NCBI GenBank assembly: GCA_943789455.1
Contig: CALSUE010000001.1
Coordinates: forward strand, 189,001 to 253,000
Source: an uncultured Flavobacteriaceae bacterium
Lineage (GTDB): Bacteria; Bacteroidota; Bacteroidia; Flavobacteriales; Flavobacteriaceae
DNA length: 64,000 nt
Reading direction: 5' to 3'
Under the pieces are notes generated by a model. The model was not told the origin of the DNA. It ran no database searches and was given only the letters and a program-made list of their open reading frames with translations. This document shows, piece by piece, positions 18,191 through 26,325 of the stretch (position 1 is its first letter; each line of letters begins with the position of its first letter). The position numbers and the translations under genes are program-made.

Positions 18191-18418
18191 ATGAATTTTG
18201 TAAACTCAGTGCGGCATTATTTTGAAAGACATGGATACCACGTTTCTTCTCGTTTAGCAGATCGTTTGGGAATGAGAGCTCAGAATGTTAGATTGTTTTT
18301 TATTTATATTTCATTTGTAACTGTAGGCCTGTCTTTTGGATTTTATTTGACAATGGCTTTTCTACTTAAACTAAAAGATATGATTTATACAAAGAGAAAT
18401 TCTGTTTTTGATTTATAA
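18191..18418 (+). CDS. Small PspC-domain-like membrane protein
   Basis: A 75-aa protein from ATG 18191 (MNFVNSVRHYFERHGYHVSS). It has RLADRLGMRAQNVRLFFIYISFVTVGLSFGFYLTMAF, a pattern recognisable as the short PspC-type protein of Flavobacteriia: a positively charged start and one or two membrane segments. An upstream in-frame TTG at 18173 exists, but the ATG matches the family start. PspC relatives belong to phage-shock envelope stress systems; here no other psp gene is near, so the role is unproven. It stands 47 bp before the K+ channel gene. Confidence 0.8.
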   Translation: MNFVNSVRHYFERHGYHVSSRLADRLGMRAQNVRLFFIYISFVTVGLSFGFYLTMAFLLKLKDMIYTKRNSVFDL

Positions 18419-18465
18419 ATGATCTTAAAATTTGATCGATACATAAAAATACTATTTGCAATTAA

Positions 18466-19467
18466 ATGAAGACTATTTTTAAATCTAAATTTCAGAAAGC
18501 TTTATTTCTGTTAGCTTTTGTTTTAACTACGGGTGTACTAGGGTATATGATGCTATCTGAGTATTCGTTTGTAGATGCACTTTATATGACTGTAATTACA
18601 GTATCTACAATAGGTTTTGGTGAAGTAGCACCTTTAAACGACCAAGAAAAATTATTTACCATATTTTTGATTACCATTAGTATCATTAGTTTTGTGTATG
18701 TAGTATCAGCTTTTACAGAGTACATTATAAGTGGTCAATTATTTCAACAATTAAAATTGAAAAAAGTGCAAAAAAATATAGAAAAATTAAACGGACATAC
18801 AATAATTTGTGGCTTTGGTAGAAACGGAAAGCAATCCATGATAAAGTTACAGAATTACAAAAAACAATTTGTAATTATAGACAAAGTGGATGAGGTAATT
18901 AATGCTATTGATCAAGACGGTTTTTTAAATGTTTATGGTGATGCTACAACAGATGAGGTATTGATTAAAGCAGGAATAGAAAGAGCAGCACATTTAATTA
19001 CAGCTTTACCCTCTGATGCAGATAATCTTTTTGTTGTGCTTTCAGCTAGACAATTAAACACAAATTGTACGATAATAAGTAGAGCCTCTAATGATAGCTC
19101 TTACAGTAAATTAAAAATAGCAGGTGCTAACAATGTAATTATGCCAGACAAATTAGGAGGAGACCATATGGCTTCTTTAGTTGTAACTCCTGATGTAATT
19201 GAATTTGTTGGAAGGTTAACAATTGAGGGCGAAACCACAGCAAATTTGGAAGAGATTTCAGTAAATGATCTACCAAAAGAATATTTAGACAAAACAATTT
19301 TAGATTTAGATTTAAGAAGAAAAACAGGGTGTACAGTTATTGGTTTTAAAGCACCAGATAATAGCTATCTTATTAATCCTGAGGCCTCTATTGTATTGCA
19401 AAAAGATTCTCATCTAATTGTTTTAGGAAGACCGGAGCAAATCTCTAAGTTAAGAGCTCTCTTTTAG
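18466..19467 (+). CDS. Two-TM potassium channel with RCK (TrkA-N) domain
   Basis: Ligand-gated-type K+ channel subunit of 333 aa. Two membrane helices (about 12-29 and 63-85) flank a pore loop with selectivity filter TIGFGE at 48-53. A cytoplasmic RCK_N domain follows, with the nucleotide motif GFGRNG at 116-121 and DxxGDATTDEVL near 153, then an RCK_C-like domain (residues ~250-333). The layout resembles MthK-type channels, although the filter reads GFGE rather than GYGD. The ligand (Ca2+, nucleotide) is not predictable. Confidence 0.9.
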   Translation: MKTIFKSKFQKALFLLAFVLTTGVLGYMMLSEYSFVDALYMTVITVSTIGFGEVAPLNDQEKLFTIFLITISIISFVYVVSAFTEYIISGQLFQQLKLKKVQKNIEKLNGHTIICGFGRNGKQSMIKLQNYKKQFVIIDKVDEVINAIDQDGFLNVYGDATTDEVLIKAGIERAAHLITALPSDADNLFVVLSARQLNTNCTIISRASNDSSYSKLKIAGANNVIMPDKLGGDHMASLVVTPDVIEFVGRLTIEGETTANLEEISVNDLPKEYLDKTILDLDLRRKTGCTVIGFKAPDNSYLINPEASIVLQKDSHLIVLGRPEQISKLRALF

Positions 19468-19505
19468 TTTTTTATTAATTAATTTTCATAAAATGTAGTT
19501 AGTAA

Positions 19506-20405
19506 ATGAAAAAAATTGTTATCACAGGAAGTAATGGACTTCTCGGTCAAACTCTCGTAAACCTCTTGATGAAAGAGCCTGAAAATTATTCAGTGTTTGG
19601 ATTGTCTAAAGGTGATAATAGAATGAATAGAAATGATTTTTTGTATTACGATATAGATATTACTAACCATGCTCAACTGGAAGAATGTATATCTTATATT
19701 CAACCCTCTTTTATCATAAATACTGCAGCTATGACTAATGTAGATACTTGTGAGATAAAACCTAAAGAGTGTAATAATTTAAATATAGAAGCTGTAAAGT
19801 ATCTTACTCAAATTTGCGCGAAATTAAACATTCATTTTATTCAGATTTCAACTGATTTTATTTTTGATGGAAGTAAAGGTTTTTATAAGGAAACAGACCT
19901 TCCAAATCCATTAAGCATTTATGGGCATTCAAAATTAAAGGCCGAAAATATTGTTAAAAATTCTGGAGTAAATTTTTCTATTTTAAGAACAATTCTTGTT
20001 TATGGGAAAGTTGTTAATCTTAAGAGAAATAATATTGTTCTGTGGGTAAAAGATATGTTAGAAAACAATAAAGAAATATCAATTGTTGATGACCAATTTA
20101 GAATGCCAACTTATGTAGAAGATTTAGCAATGGTTTGCAAGTTGAGTATCGATAAAAATACAAAAGGAATATATCATGTTTCCAGTAATGAGTTATTAAG
20201 TGTTTTTGAAATTGCAAATCAAATAGCAACTGTATTTGGTTTAAACAAAAAATTAATTAAACCCATCTCATCCGAAACTTTAAATCAAAAAGCAATAAGA
20301 CCTCCAAATACCGGTTTTAATTTATTCAAAATTAGAAGAGATTTAGAGTTTCAACCTACTTCGTTTTTAGAGGGTTTAAAAAGATTTAAACAAACTTTGA
20401 TATAA
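19506..20405 (+). CDS. RmlD-like SDR sugar-nucleotide reductase
   Basis: Short-chain dehydrogenase of the RmlD (dTDP-4-dehydrorhamnose reductase) superfamily, 299 aa. Visible features are the NAD(P)-binding GSNGLLGQ at 8-15, INTAAMTNVDTCE near 70-82, STDFIFDG near 118, and the catalytic YGHSK with Tyr and Lys at about 139-143. A true rhamnose role would need rmlA/B/C, which are absent here, so the substrate is uncertain. It lies 38 bp after the K+ channel gene. Confidence 0.82.
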   Translation: MKKIVITGSNGLLGQTLVNLLMKEPENYSVFGLSKGDNRMNRNDFLYYDIDITNHAQLEECISYIQPSFIINTAAMTNVDTCEIKPKECNNLNIEAVKYLTQICAKLNIHFIQISTDFIFDGSKGFYKETDLPNPLSIYGHSKLKAENIVKNSGVNFSILRTILVYGKVVNLKRNNIVLWVKDMLENNKEISIVDDQFRMPTYVEDLAMVCKLSIDKNTKGIYHVSSNELLSVFEIANQIATVFGLNKKLIKPISSETLNQKAIRPPNTGFNLFKIRRDLEFQPTSFLEGLKRFKQTLI

Positions 20406-20490
20406 AAAATACTTTTAACCTCTAAAAGTTGTTCAGGGTACATTTTTTTATGATATTGCGGTTAAGTAAAATTTAAAAACAATATTTCTC

Positions 20491-22107
20491 ATGAAGAAAA
20501 AACTTCAATTGTTACTATTATTATTTATTCCTACAGTAACATATGCACAGGAAAAAGGATTAGATCAACAAATTGATGAAGCTTTTAAGCCAATATCAGA
20601 TTTCTTTAGTCAAGTAATTTTCTTTACAATTCCTTTGGCGGGAATGGATGTGCCTTTTGTCTTGCTTTTGTTAGTAGGAAGTGCACTGTTTTTTACAATC
20701 TATTTCAAATTTCCAAATATTTTTCATTTTAAGACAGCAATCAACGTTGTCCGAGGAAAATATGATGAATTAGATCATGCTTCGGCAAACCCTGAGTTAG
20801 CAATTGATGGAGATATTACAGATACTATTAAAGATGAAAGTGAAGAAGGTGAAGTTACTCATTTTCAGGCATTGGCTACAGCAGTTTCAGGTACGGTTGG
20901 TAACGGTAATATAGCCGGTGTTGCTTTAGCAATTGCTCTTGGAGGTCCAGGAGCTACTTTTTGGATGATTGTATGTGGTTTTTTAGGAATGTCTACAAAA
21001 TTTGTTGAGTGTACTCTTGGAGTTCAGTATAGAGATGTTGGAGATGATGGAACTGTATACGGTGGACCTATGTACTATATTAGTAAAGGTCTTAAAGAAA
21101 GAGGTTTTGGATTGCTAGGGAAAATTTCAGCTGTTATTTTTGCAATTTTTTGTATAGGTGGATCTTTTGGGGGAGGAAATGCAGCTCAATCAAACCAAGC
21201 AACCGTTGTATTAAAAGAGCTTATGGGACTTGAAAGCACAGGTGCTGGGTTTTGGATTGGAGTAATTATGGCGATTATAGTAGGTGTCATTATTATAGGA
21301 GGAATTAAAAGAATTGCTCAGGTAACTGAAAAAGTTGTTCCATTTATGGCAGTTTTATATTTATTAGCTTGTCTGTATATTTTAGGGGCTAACTTTTCTT
21401 TAATTGATGATGCAGTTTCTTTAATATTTAGAGAAGCATTTAATCCAACAGCTATTGGTGTTGGTGGAGTTATAGGTGTTTTATTGGTTGGATTTAAGAG
21501 GGCAGCATTCTCAAATGAAGCTGGTGCTGGTTCAGCATCTATAGCGCACTCAGCAGTAAAGACAAAATATTCTGCATCTGAAGGTTTAGTTGCATTATTA
21601 GAACCATTTATTGATACTGTAGTAATTTGTACAATGACAGCTTTAGTTATTATAATTTTTAATTTTGGAGGCGATGCCTCAGGAGCAACAATTTTTCAAT
21701 ATGGAGGTGATGGAGCAGGTGCTGTAATGATCGATGGCGTAGCTTATGAAGGAGCTGGAATTACTTCGAAAGCATTTGCACAATATATTCCTTATTCTAA
21801 TATATTCTTAACTGTTGCAGTAGTTTTATTTGCTGTATCTACAATGATTTCTTGGTCTTATTATGGTTTGCAATCTTGGAAGTTTTTATTTGGAAGAGGA
21901 AAGGCAGCAGATATGGTATACAAGCTGTTGTTTTTATTGTTTGTAATTATTGGAGCTTCAGCAAGTATGAATTCAATTTGGGCATTCTCTGATGCAATGA
22001 TTTTTGCAATGGTTTTTCCTAATATGGTTGGATTATACTTCTTATTCCCAGTAGTTAAAAAACAATTAAAAAGATACACTGATGCGATAAAAGAAAGTAA
22101 TGCATAA
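20491..22107 (+). CDS. Alanine/glycine:cation symporter (AGCS family) with N-terminal signal-like segment
   Basis: Sodium-coupled amino acid symporter of 538 aa in the inner membrane. The AGCS signatures are easy to read: ATAVSGTVGNGNIAGVALAI near 129-148, GGPGATFWM, KFVECTLG, GGPMYYISKGL, and FSNEAGAGSASIAHSA near 345. The first 20 residues (ending VTYAQ) look like a cleavable signal peptide, followed by an amphipathic stretch before the first transmembrane helix. Substrate is probably alanine or glycine from family knowledge. No neighbour helps to specify it. Confidence 0.9.
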   Translation: MKKKLQLLLLLFIPTVTYAQEKGLDQQIDEAFKPISDFFSQVIFFTIPLAGMDVPFVLLLLVGSALFFTIYFKFPNIFHFKTAINVVRGKYDELDHASANPELAIDGDITDTIKDESEEGEVTHFQALATAVSGTVGNGNIAGVALAIALGGPGATFWMIVCGFLGMSTKFVECTLGVQYRDVGDDGTVYGGPMYYISKGLKERGFGLLGKISAVIFAIFCIGGSFGGGNAAQSNQATVVLKELMGLESTGAGFWIGVIMAIIVGVIIIGGIKRIAQVTEKVVPFMAVLYLLACLYILGANFSLIDDAVSLIFREAFNPTAIGVGGVIGVLLVGFKRAAFSNEAGAGSASIAHSAVKTKYSASEGLVALLEPFIDTVVICTMTALVIIIFNFGGDASGATIFQYGGDGAGAVMIDGVAYEGAGITSKAFAQYIPYSNIFLTVAVVLFAVSTMISWSYYGLQSWKFLFGRGKAADMVYKLLFLLFVIIGASASMNSIWAFSDAMIFAMVFPNMVGLYFLFPVVKKQLKRYTDAIKESNA

Positions 22108-22156
22108 TCCTTAAATAAGTTTAGGGTAATTTATCGGCTAGCTAAGAAAAAGAAAA

Positions 22157-23044
22157 ATGAAAAAAATTAAATCCCATTTATGGTATACTAAAAACCAGCG
22201 AAATGGGATTTTATTTTTGATAACAAGTATCGTAGGAATTCAATTATTGTTTCATTTCATCAATTTTGAAAAAAGTGTTTTAATTGCTTTGGATCAAACA
22301 AAAATAAAAACCTATCAAACTCAACTAGATAGTTTGAGAAAAATATCTTCAGCAGATAAGAAGTTTAAACTATACCCATTTAATCCTAATTATATTTCCG
22401 ATTACAAAGGATATCAATTAGGAATGAAAACAAAAGAAATTGATCGTTTGTTGGCTCACAGGAAAAAAAGATTATTTGTGAATTCAGCTAAAGAATTTCA
22501 AAAAATCACAAATATTTCAGATAGTTTACTTAACACAATAGCTCCTTATTTTAAATTTCCGGATTGGGTTCAGAAAAAGAATCAACAAAATAAAAAGAAA
22601 ATAATTTTTAAGAGTCAACCTAGATCAAGTAGAGTAGAGCTATCTTCAACTAATATTAATGCTGCGACTCTCAATGATTTACTTTTTGTAGATGGAGTAG
22701 ATGAGTATCTCGCAGATAGAATTATTAAGTATCGTTCTAAACTACAAGGATTTTCTTTGCCCGAACAACTTTTTGAGGTTTGGGATTTGGATAAAGTAAC
22801 TGGAATAAAAATATTTGAAACATTTTCAATTGTTAACAAACCAATAATTGTTAAAACGAATATCAATACAGCATCATTTAAAGAAATCTTATCCATTCCC
22901 TATATAGATTACGAATTGTGTTTAAAGATATTTGATTATAAAGATGAGGTAGCAGAACTACAATCTATCTCTGAAATTAAAAATATTGAAGGTTTTCCAC
23001 TTGAAAATTACACTAGAATAGTCTTATATTTACATGCAGAATAG
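22157..23044 (+). CDS. Membrane-anchored helix-hairpin-helix protein (ComEA-like)
   Basis: A 295-aa protein with one N-terminal membrane helix (about 17-37), a basic central part, and two or more helix-hairpin-helix units: NINAATLNDLLFVDGVDEYLADRIIKYRSK near 173 and NINTASFKEILSIPYIDYELCLKIFDYKD near 237. The NxNxAxxxxL-x(n)-I pattern matches ComEA-type DNA-binding repeats. A role in DNA uptake or in DNA binding at the membrane is possible, but no other com gene is nearby. It is probably co-transcribed with the acyl-CoA dehydrogenase gene 23 bp downstream. Confidence 0.83.
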   Translation: MKKIKSHLWYTKNQRNGILFLITSIVGIQLLFHFINFEKSVLIALDQTKIKTYQTQLDSLRKISSADKKFKLYPFNPNYISDYKGYQLGMKTKEIDRLLAHRKKRLFVNSAKEFQKITNISDSLLNTIAPYFKFPDWVQKKNQQNKKKIIFKSQPRSSRVELSSTNINAATLNDLLFVDGVDEYLADRIIKYRSKLQGFSLPEQLFEVWDLDKVTGIKIFETFSIVNKPIIVKTNINTASFKEILSIPYIDYELCLKIFDYKDEVAELQSISEIKNIEGFPLENYTRIVLYLHAE

Positions 23045-23067
23045 GATTTAGAAAACAAAATTATTGT

Positions 23068-24234
23068 ATGTCGCACATGTATTTTACTGAAGAACATCAA
23101 GTTTTCAGAGAAAGTTTCAAAAATTTTTTACAAAAAGAAGTTGTTCCTCACATTGAAAAATGGGAAAAGAATGGTAATATAGACCGTTTTATCTGGAAAA
23201 AATTTGGAGATATGGGGTATTTTGGATTGAGTTATCCTGAAGAATATGGTGGTTTAAATCTAGATATTTTTTACATGGTAATCTTTCTAGAAGAATTACA
23301 AAAAATTAATTCAGGAGGTTTTGCTGCAGCTATTTGGGCACACGTTTATTTAGCCATGACACATCTTAATAAAGAAGGTGACGATAGAATTAAAAATAAA
23401 TACTTGAATCCAAGTATATCAGGAGATAAGATAGGTTGTTTATGTGTTACTGAGCCTTTTGGTGGATCAGATGTTGCAGGAATGAAAACAACTGCTCTTA
23501 GAGATGGTGATTTTTACATAATTAATGGTTCAAAAACATTTATCACCAATGGAGTTTATTCAGATTATCTTATCGTAGCTGCAAAAACAGATTTGACATC
23601 TAAGCATGCAGGAATGTCTATCTTTATCGTAGATAGAGAAACTCAAGGTATATCGGCAACCAAATTGGACAAGTTAGGCTGGAGAGCCTCTGATACAGGA
23701 GAGATTGCCTTTGATAACGTAAAAGTACCTGTTGAAAATTTAATGGGTGAAGAAGGAAAGGGGTTTCCGTATATCATGCAACATTTTGCTTTAGAAAGAT
23801 TAATCATGGGAATTAATGCTCATGCAAGAGCTGAATATGCTTTAGATTATGCCCTTAAATATACTTCAGAAAGACAAGCCTTTGGGAAGTCTCTAGATAC
23901 TTTTCAGGCTTTAAGACACAATCTAGCAGATATGGCTAGTCGTGTAGAAATGTGTAAAGAATTTAATTATTCAATTGCAAAAAGATTACATGACGGTGGA
24001 TATGTTGTTAAAGAAGCAAGTATGTCTAAATTATTATCTACAAAAATGGCAGATGAAGTTATCTATGATGCATTACAATTGTTAGGTGGATACGGCTACA
24101 TGGAAGAATATCCAATCGCTAGACTCTTCAGAGATAGTAGGCTTGGCCCAATTGGAGGAGGTACTTCAGAGATCTTAAAGGAAATTATTGCAAAAATCAT
24201 TATAGACGGGAAAGAGTATAAGCCAGCAACCTAG
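23068..24234 (+). CDS. Acyl-CoA dehydrogenase family protein
   Basis: FAD flavoenzyme of 388 aa that forms a trans-2 double bond in an acyl-CoA. The signatures CVTEPFGGSDVAGMKT, FITNG, and near the C-terminus QLLGGYGYMEEYPIARLFRDSR with GGGTSEILKEIIAK are those of the family; the glutamate in GGTSEI is in the position of the catalytic base of short/medium-chain enzymes. Chain-length specificity cannot be told. No electron-transfer flavoprotein genes are in the window. Confidence 0.92.
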   Translation: MSHMYFTEEHQVFRESFKNFLQKEVVPHIEKWEKNGNIDRFIWKKFGDMGYFGLSYPEEYGGLNLDIFYMVIFLEELQKINSGGFAAAIWAHVYLAMTHLNKEGDDRIKNKYLNPSISGDKIGCLCVTEPFGGSDVAGMKTTALRDGDFYIINGSKTFITNGVYSDYLIVAAKTDLTSKHAGMSIFIVDRETQGISATKLDKLGWRASDTGEIAFDNVKVPVENLMGEEGKGFPYIMQHFALERLIMGINAHARAEYALDYALKYTSERQAFGKSLDTFQALRHNLADMASRVEMCKEFNYSIAKRLHDGGYVVKEASMSKLLSTKMADEVIYDALQLLGGYGYMEEYPIARLFRDSRLGPIGGGTSEILKEIIAKIIIDGKEYKPAT

Positions 24235-24303
24235 TTTTTTGAACATGTTTTCCAATCTATTAAAAAAAATCAATTTTGCCTCCATATAATTAAAAATTCA
24301 TAT

Positions 24304-24311
24304 TACATTTG
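24304..24311 (+). promoter_or_regulatory. -7 promoter box (TACATTTG) for rpsU
   Basis: TACATTTG is an exact TAnnTTTG. It lies inside ATTACATTTGCAGTCC, a 16-base string that occurs again in front of the tRNA cluster at 25898-25913. No convincing -33 element is present at the usual distance. Confidence 0.55.
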
Positions 24312-24337
24312 CAGTCCATTTAAAAAAATAGAAGATT

Positions 24338-24348
24338 GAAAGGAGGTG
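24338..24348 (+). promoter_or_regulatory. rpsU: Strong Shine-Dalgarno sequence of rpsU
   Basis: GAAAGGAGGTG is complementary over 11 bases to the canonical 16S rRNA 3' end (CACCUCCUUUC) and sits 7 nt before the ATG at 24356. Other gene leaders in this window are A-rich with no such match. In Bacteroidia bS21 helps to hide the anti-SD sequence, and a strong SD on rpsU has been linked to autoregulation; the site here fits that model. Confidence 0.85.
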
Positions 24349-24355
24349 CCAACAT

Positions 24356-24553
24356 ATGTTAATCATACCAGTAAAAGAAGGAGAGAATATAGATAGAGCT
24401 TTAAAACGTTTCAAAAGAAAATTTGATCGTACAAAGACCATGAGAAACTTACGCGAAAGAAAGCATTTTACAAAGCCATCTGTAGCTAAAAGAGCTCAAA
24501 GAATTAAAGCATCTTATGTACAAGGCCTAAGAACAAAAGAAGAAGTTGGTTAG
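24356..24553 (+). CDS. rpsU: 30S ribosomal protein bS21
   Basis: A 65-aa basic protein MLIIPVKEGENIDRALKRFK..., a full match to bS21 with the RTKTMRNLRERKHF and KPSVAKRAQRIKA segments. It binds near the 16S rRNA 3' end. In Flavobacteriia it takes part in sequestering the anti-SD tail. The leader carries an unusually strong SD and the gene is closed by a good terminator, so it is a single-gene unit ahead of xerC. Confidence 0.97.
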   Translation: MLIIPVKEGENIDRALKRFKRKFDRTKTMRNLRERKHFTKPSVAKRAQRIKASYVQGLRTKEEVG

Positions 24554-24574
24554 ACTTTTTTAAAATAGTATTTA

Positions 24575-24606
24575 AAACCCATATCTTATGATGTGGGTTT
24601 TTTTTT
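24575..24606 (+). terminator. Rho-independent terminator after rpsU
   Basis: AAACCCATATC (24575-24585) pairs with GATGTGGGTTT (24590-24600) across TTAT, 11 pairs with one G-U, followed by a run of T to 24606. Confidence 0.85.
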
Positions 24607-24628
24607 GCTTTCTATTTTATTACATTTG
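24598..24628 (+). promoter_or_regulatory. Putative xerC promoter
   Basis: TACATTTG at 24621-24628 is an exact -7 box. A TTTT lies 19 bases upstream (24598-24601), inside the T run of the rpsU terminator, and can serve as the -33 part. The xerC ATG is 19 nt further down. Confidence 0.5.
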
Positions 24629-24647
24629 GTAGACCTATTTATATCCA

Positions 24648-25538
24648 ATGAATTTAATTACTTCTTTTCTAGAATATTTGCTATTAGAAAAAAAATATTC
24701 TATTCACACAGTTACAGCCTACAAAAAAGATTTAATTTCTTTACAAGATTTTTGCAAAGAAACCTATCAACAGGAAAAAATCTCAGAAATTCATTACTCT
24801 CAAATTAGGTCTTGGATTGTTTATTTGGTTGAAGCTAAAGTAAGTAACCGAAGTATTAATAGAAAAATAAGTTCTTTAAAATCTTTTTATAAGTATCTCC
24901 AAAAAATTAAAATCATTCAAAACAATCCACTATCAAGTCATAAGGCTTTAAAGACACCAAAAAAAATTCAAGTTCCTTTTTCTATTAAGGAAGTTAACGA
25001 AGTTTTATCAAATATAACCCTTAACGACTCTTTTGAATCTTCACGGAATAAGTTGATTGTTGAACTTTTTTATTCAACTGGAATGAGAAGGGCGGAGCTG
25101 ATTCAGCTAAAAATAAGTTCATTAAATTTTTCAGAAAAACAATTAAAGGTAATAGGGAAAAGGAATAAAGAACGATTGCTTCCATTACTACCTAGTGTTA
25201 TAAAAAGTTTACATTCCTATATGAAACATAGAGATCTTATATGTAGCGCTGAAGATTATTTGTTATTGACTTCAAAAGGTAATAAAATATATGAAACTCT
25301 TGTATATAGAGTTATAAATAATTACTTTAGTGAAGTCTCTTCGAAATTGAAGAAAAGTCCACACATATTAAGGCATTCTTTTGCGTCCCATCTGTTAAAT
25401 GAGGGGGCAGATTTAAATTCGGTTAAAGAATTACTAGGACATTCAAGTTTAGCCTCTACCCAAGTCTATACACATAACAGCTTGGAGCAAATAAAAAAAG
25501 TTTACAAACAAGCTCATCCTAGGAGCACTAAAAAATAA
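24648..25538 (+). CDS. xerC: Tyrosine recombinase XerC
   Basis: Site-specific recombinase that resolves chromosome dimers at dif together with a partner. The core-binding domain covers residues 1-90 and the catalytic domain follows, with all catalytic residues visible: Arg147 (STGMRR), Lys171 (GKRNKERLLPL), His239 and Arg242 (HILRHSFASHLL), His265 (GHSS) and Tyr274 (TQVYTH). The length of 296 aa is that of Xer proteins, not of phage integrases, and the fixed position between rpsU and hpf supports a housekeeping role. XerC rather than XerD is assigned by context. Confidence 0.92.
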   Translation: MNLITSFLEYLLLEKKYSIHTVTAYKKDLISLQDFCKETYQQEKISEIHYSQIRSWIVYLVEAKVSNRSINRKISSLKSFYKYLQKIKIIQNNPLSSHKALKTPKKIQVPFSIKEVNEVLSNITLNDSFESSRNKLIVELFYSTGMRRAELIQLKISSLNFSEKQLKVIGKRNKERLLPLLPSVIKSLHSYMKHRDLICSAEDYLLLTSKGNKIYETLVYRVINNYFSEVSSKLKKSPHILRHSFASHLLNEGADLNSVKELLGHSSLASTQVYTHNSLEQIKKVYKQAHPRSTKK

Positions 25539-25543
25539 AATTC

Positions 25544-25852
25544 ATGAAAGTATCGATCCAGTCAGTAAATTTTAACGCCACACTCAATTTATTAAAATTC
25601 ACAGAAAAAAAAGTAGAGTCTTTATCAAAATTCCATGATAAAATTTTAAAAGCAGAAGTGTTTTTTAAACTAGAAAATTCAAGTGATAAAGAAAATAAAA
25701 CAACAGAGATAAAAATAAATATTCCAGGAAACGAGTTGGTTGTAAAAAAACAATTTAAAAGTTTTGAAGAAGGAATAAGTACAGGTGTTGAATCATTAAA
25801 AAGAAGGCTCAAAAAATCAAAAGAAAAATTAAGAGATTCAATAGCAATATAA
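25544..25852 (+). CDS. hpf: Ribosome hibernation promoting factor (HPF/RaiA family, short form)
   Basis: A 102-aa protein MKVSIQSVNFNATLNLLKFTEKKVESLSKF... with the HPF/YfiA fold pattern: strand-helix start, a central KAEVFFKLENSS strand, and a basic C-terminal helix KRRLKKSKEKLRDS. It binds the 30S decoding region and inactivates ribosomes in stationary phase. It lacks the C-terminal extension of long HPF. It starts 6 bp after the xerC stop, so both are read from the same transcript, and tRNA genes follow. Confidence 0.92.
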   Translation: MKVSIQSVNFNATLNLLKFTEKKVESLSKFHDKILKAEVFFKLENSSDKENKTTEIKINIPGNELVVKKQFKSFEEGISTGVESLKRRLKKSKEKLRDSIAI

Positions 25853-25876
25853 AATGCATAAAAAAACATAAAAAAG

Positions 25877-25907
25877 TTTTAGAAATTAAAAAAACTTATT
25901 ACATTTG
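25877..25907 (+). promoter_or_regulatory. Promoter of the tRNA-Thr/Tyr/Thr-tuf cluster
   Basis: TTTT (25877-25880), 19 bases, then TACATTTG (25900-25907), an exact TAnnTTTG with normal spacing. The sequence ATTACATTTGCAGTCC around it is identical to that in front of rpsU. The first tRNA begins 41 nt later. Confidence 0.7.
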
Positions 25908-25948
25908 CAGTCCGTTAGAAATAACGGATTGTTTTTGTTAAAAAAACA

Positions 25949-26022
25949 GCCGATGTAGCTCAGCTGGCTAGAGCAGCTGATTTGTAATCAGCAGGTCGTG
26001 GGTTCGAGTCCCTCCATCGGCT
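25949..26022 (+). tRNA. tRNA-Thr (anticodon TGT)
   Basis: A 74-nt cloverleaf. Acceptor GCCGATG pairs with CATCGGC, discriminator T; D arm GCTCAGCTGGCTAGAGC; anticodon stem GCTGA/TCAGC with loop TTTGTAA giving TGT; T arm GTGGGTTCGAGTCCCTC. CCA is not encoded. Confidence 0.96.
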
Positions 26023-26060
26023 CAAAAACAATAACACGTTCATTTAAATAGTGAAATTTT

Positions 26061-26142
26061 GGGGAGATACTCAAGCGGCCAACGAGGACGGACTGTAACT
26101 CCGTTGACTACGTCTTCGCAGGTTCGAATCCTGCTCTCCCCA
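26061..26142 (+). tRNA. tRNA-Tyr (anticodon GTA)
   Basis: An 82-nt class II tRNA. Acceptor GGGGAGA/TCTCCCC, discriminator A; anticodon stem ACGGA/TCCGT with loop CTGTAAC giving GTA; long variable arm (TGACTACGTCTTC region); T arm GCAGGTTCGAATCCTGC. CCA is not encoded. Confidence 0.96.
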
Positions 26143-26175
26143 CAATATTCATTTAAAGTGAGAGAGTAGGTAAGA

Positions 26176-26278
26176 TTGGTGAAGTTTGTAATTAACATTG
26201 CAAAATAATTGTCAGTTTAAATCAACCTGTCACCAAAAAAGATAGAATTATTGGTAAAAACAAATCAATAATTTTATC
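26176..26278 (+). other. Structured non-coding block between tRNA-Tyr and tRNA-Thr
   Basis: Within the 183-bp gap between the two tRNAs, TTGGTGA (26176-26182) pairs with TCACCAA (26230-26236) over a 61-nt span. Just after it, GATAGAATTATTG (26241-26253) pairs with CAATAATTTTATC (26266-26278), 13 pairs with one G-U and a 12-nt loop. No T run follows. I find no cloverleaf here. It could be an RNA-processing element of the tRNA-tuf transcript, a small RNA or the remnant of a lost tRNA. Confidence 0.5.
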
Positions 26279-26325
26279 CTGAGTGTTAGTCTTTAAATTA
26301 CGGACTTACGTTCAAATTTTTCCAA

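Noticed and set aside
24648..25538. Tyrosine recombinase as sign of an integrated element
   Set aside because: Length, motifs and the conserved place between rpsU and hpf indicate housekeeping XerC, and no attachment repeats were seen near the adjacent tRNAs.
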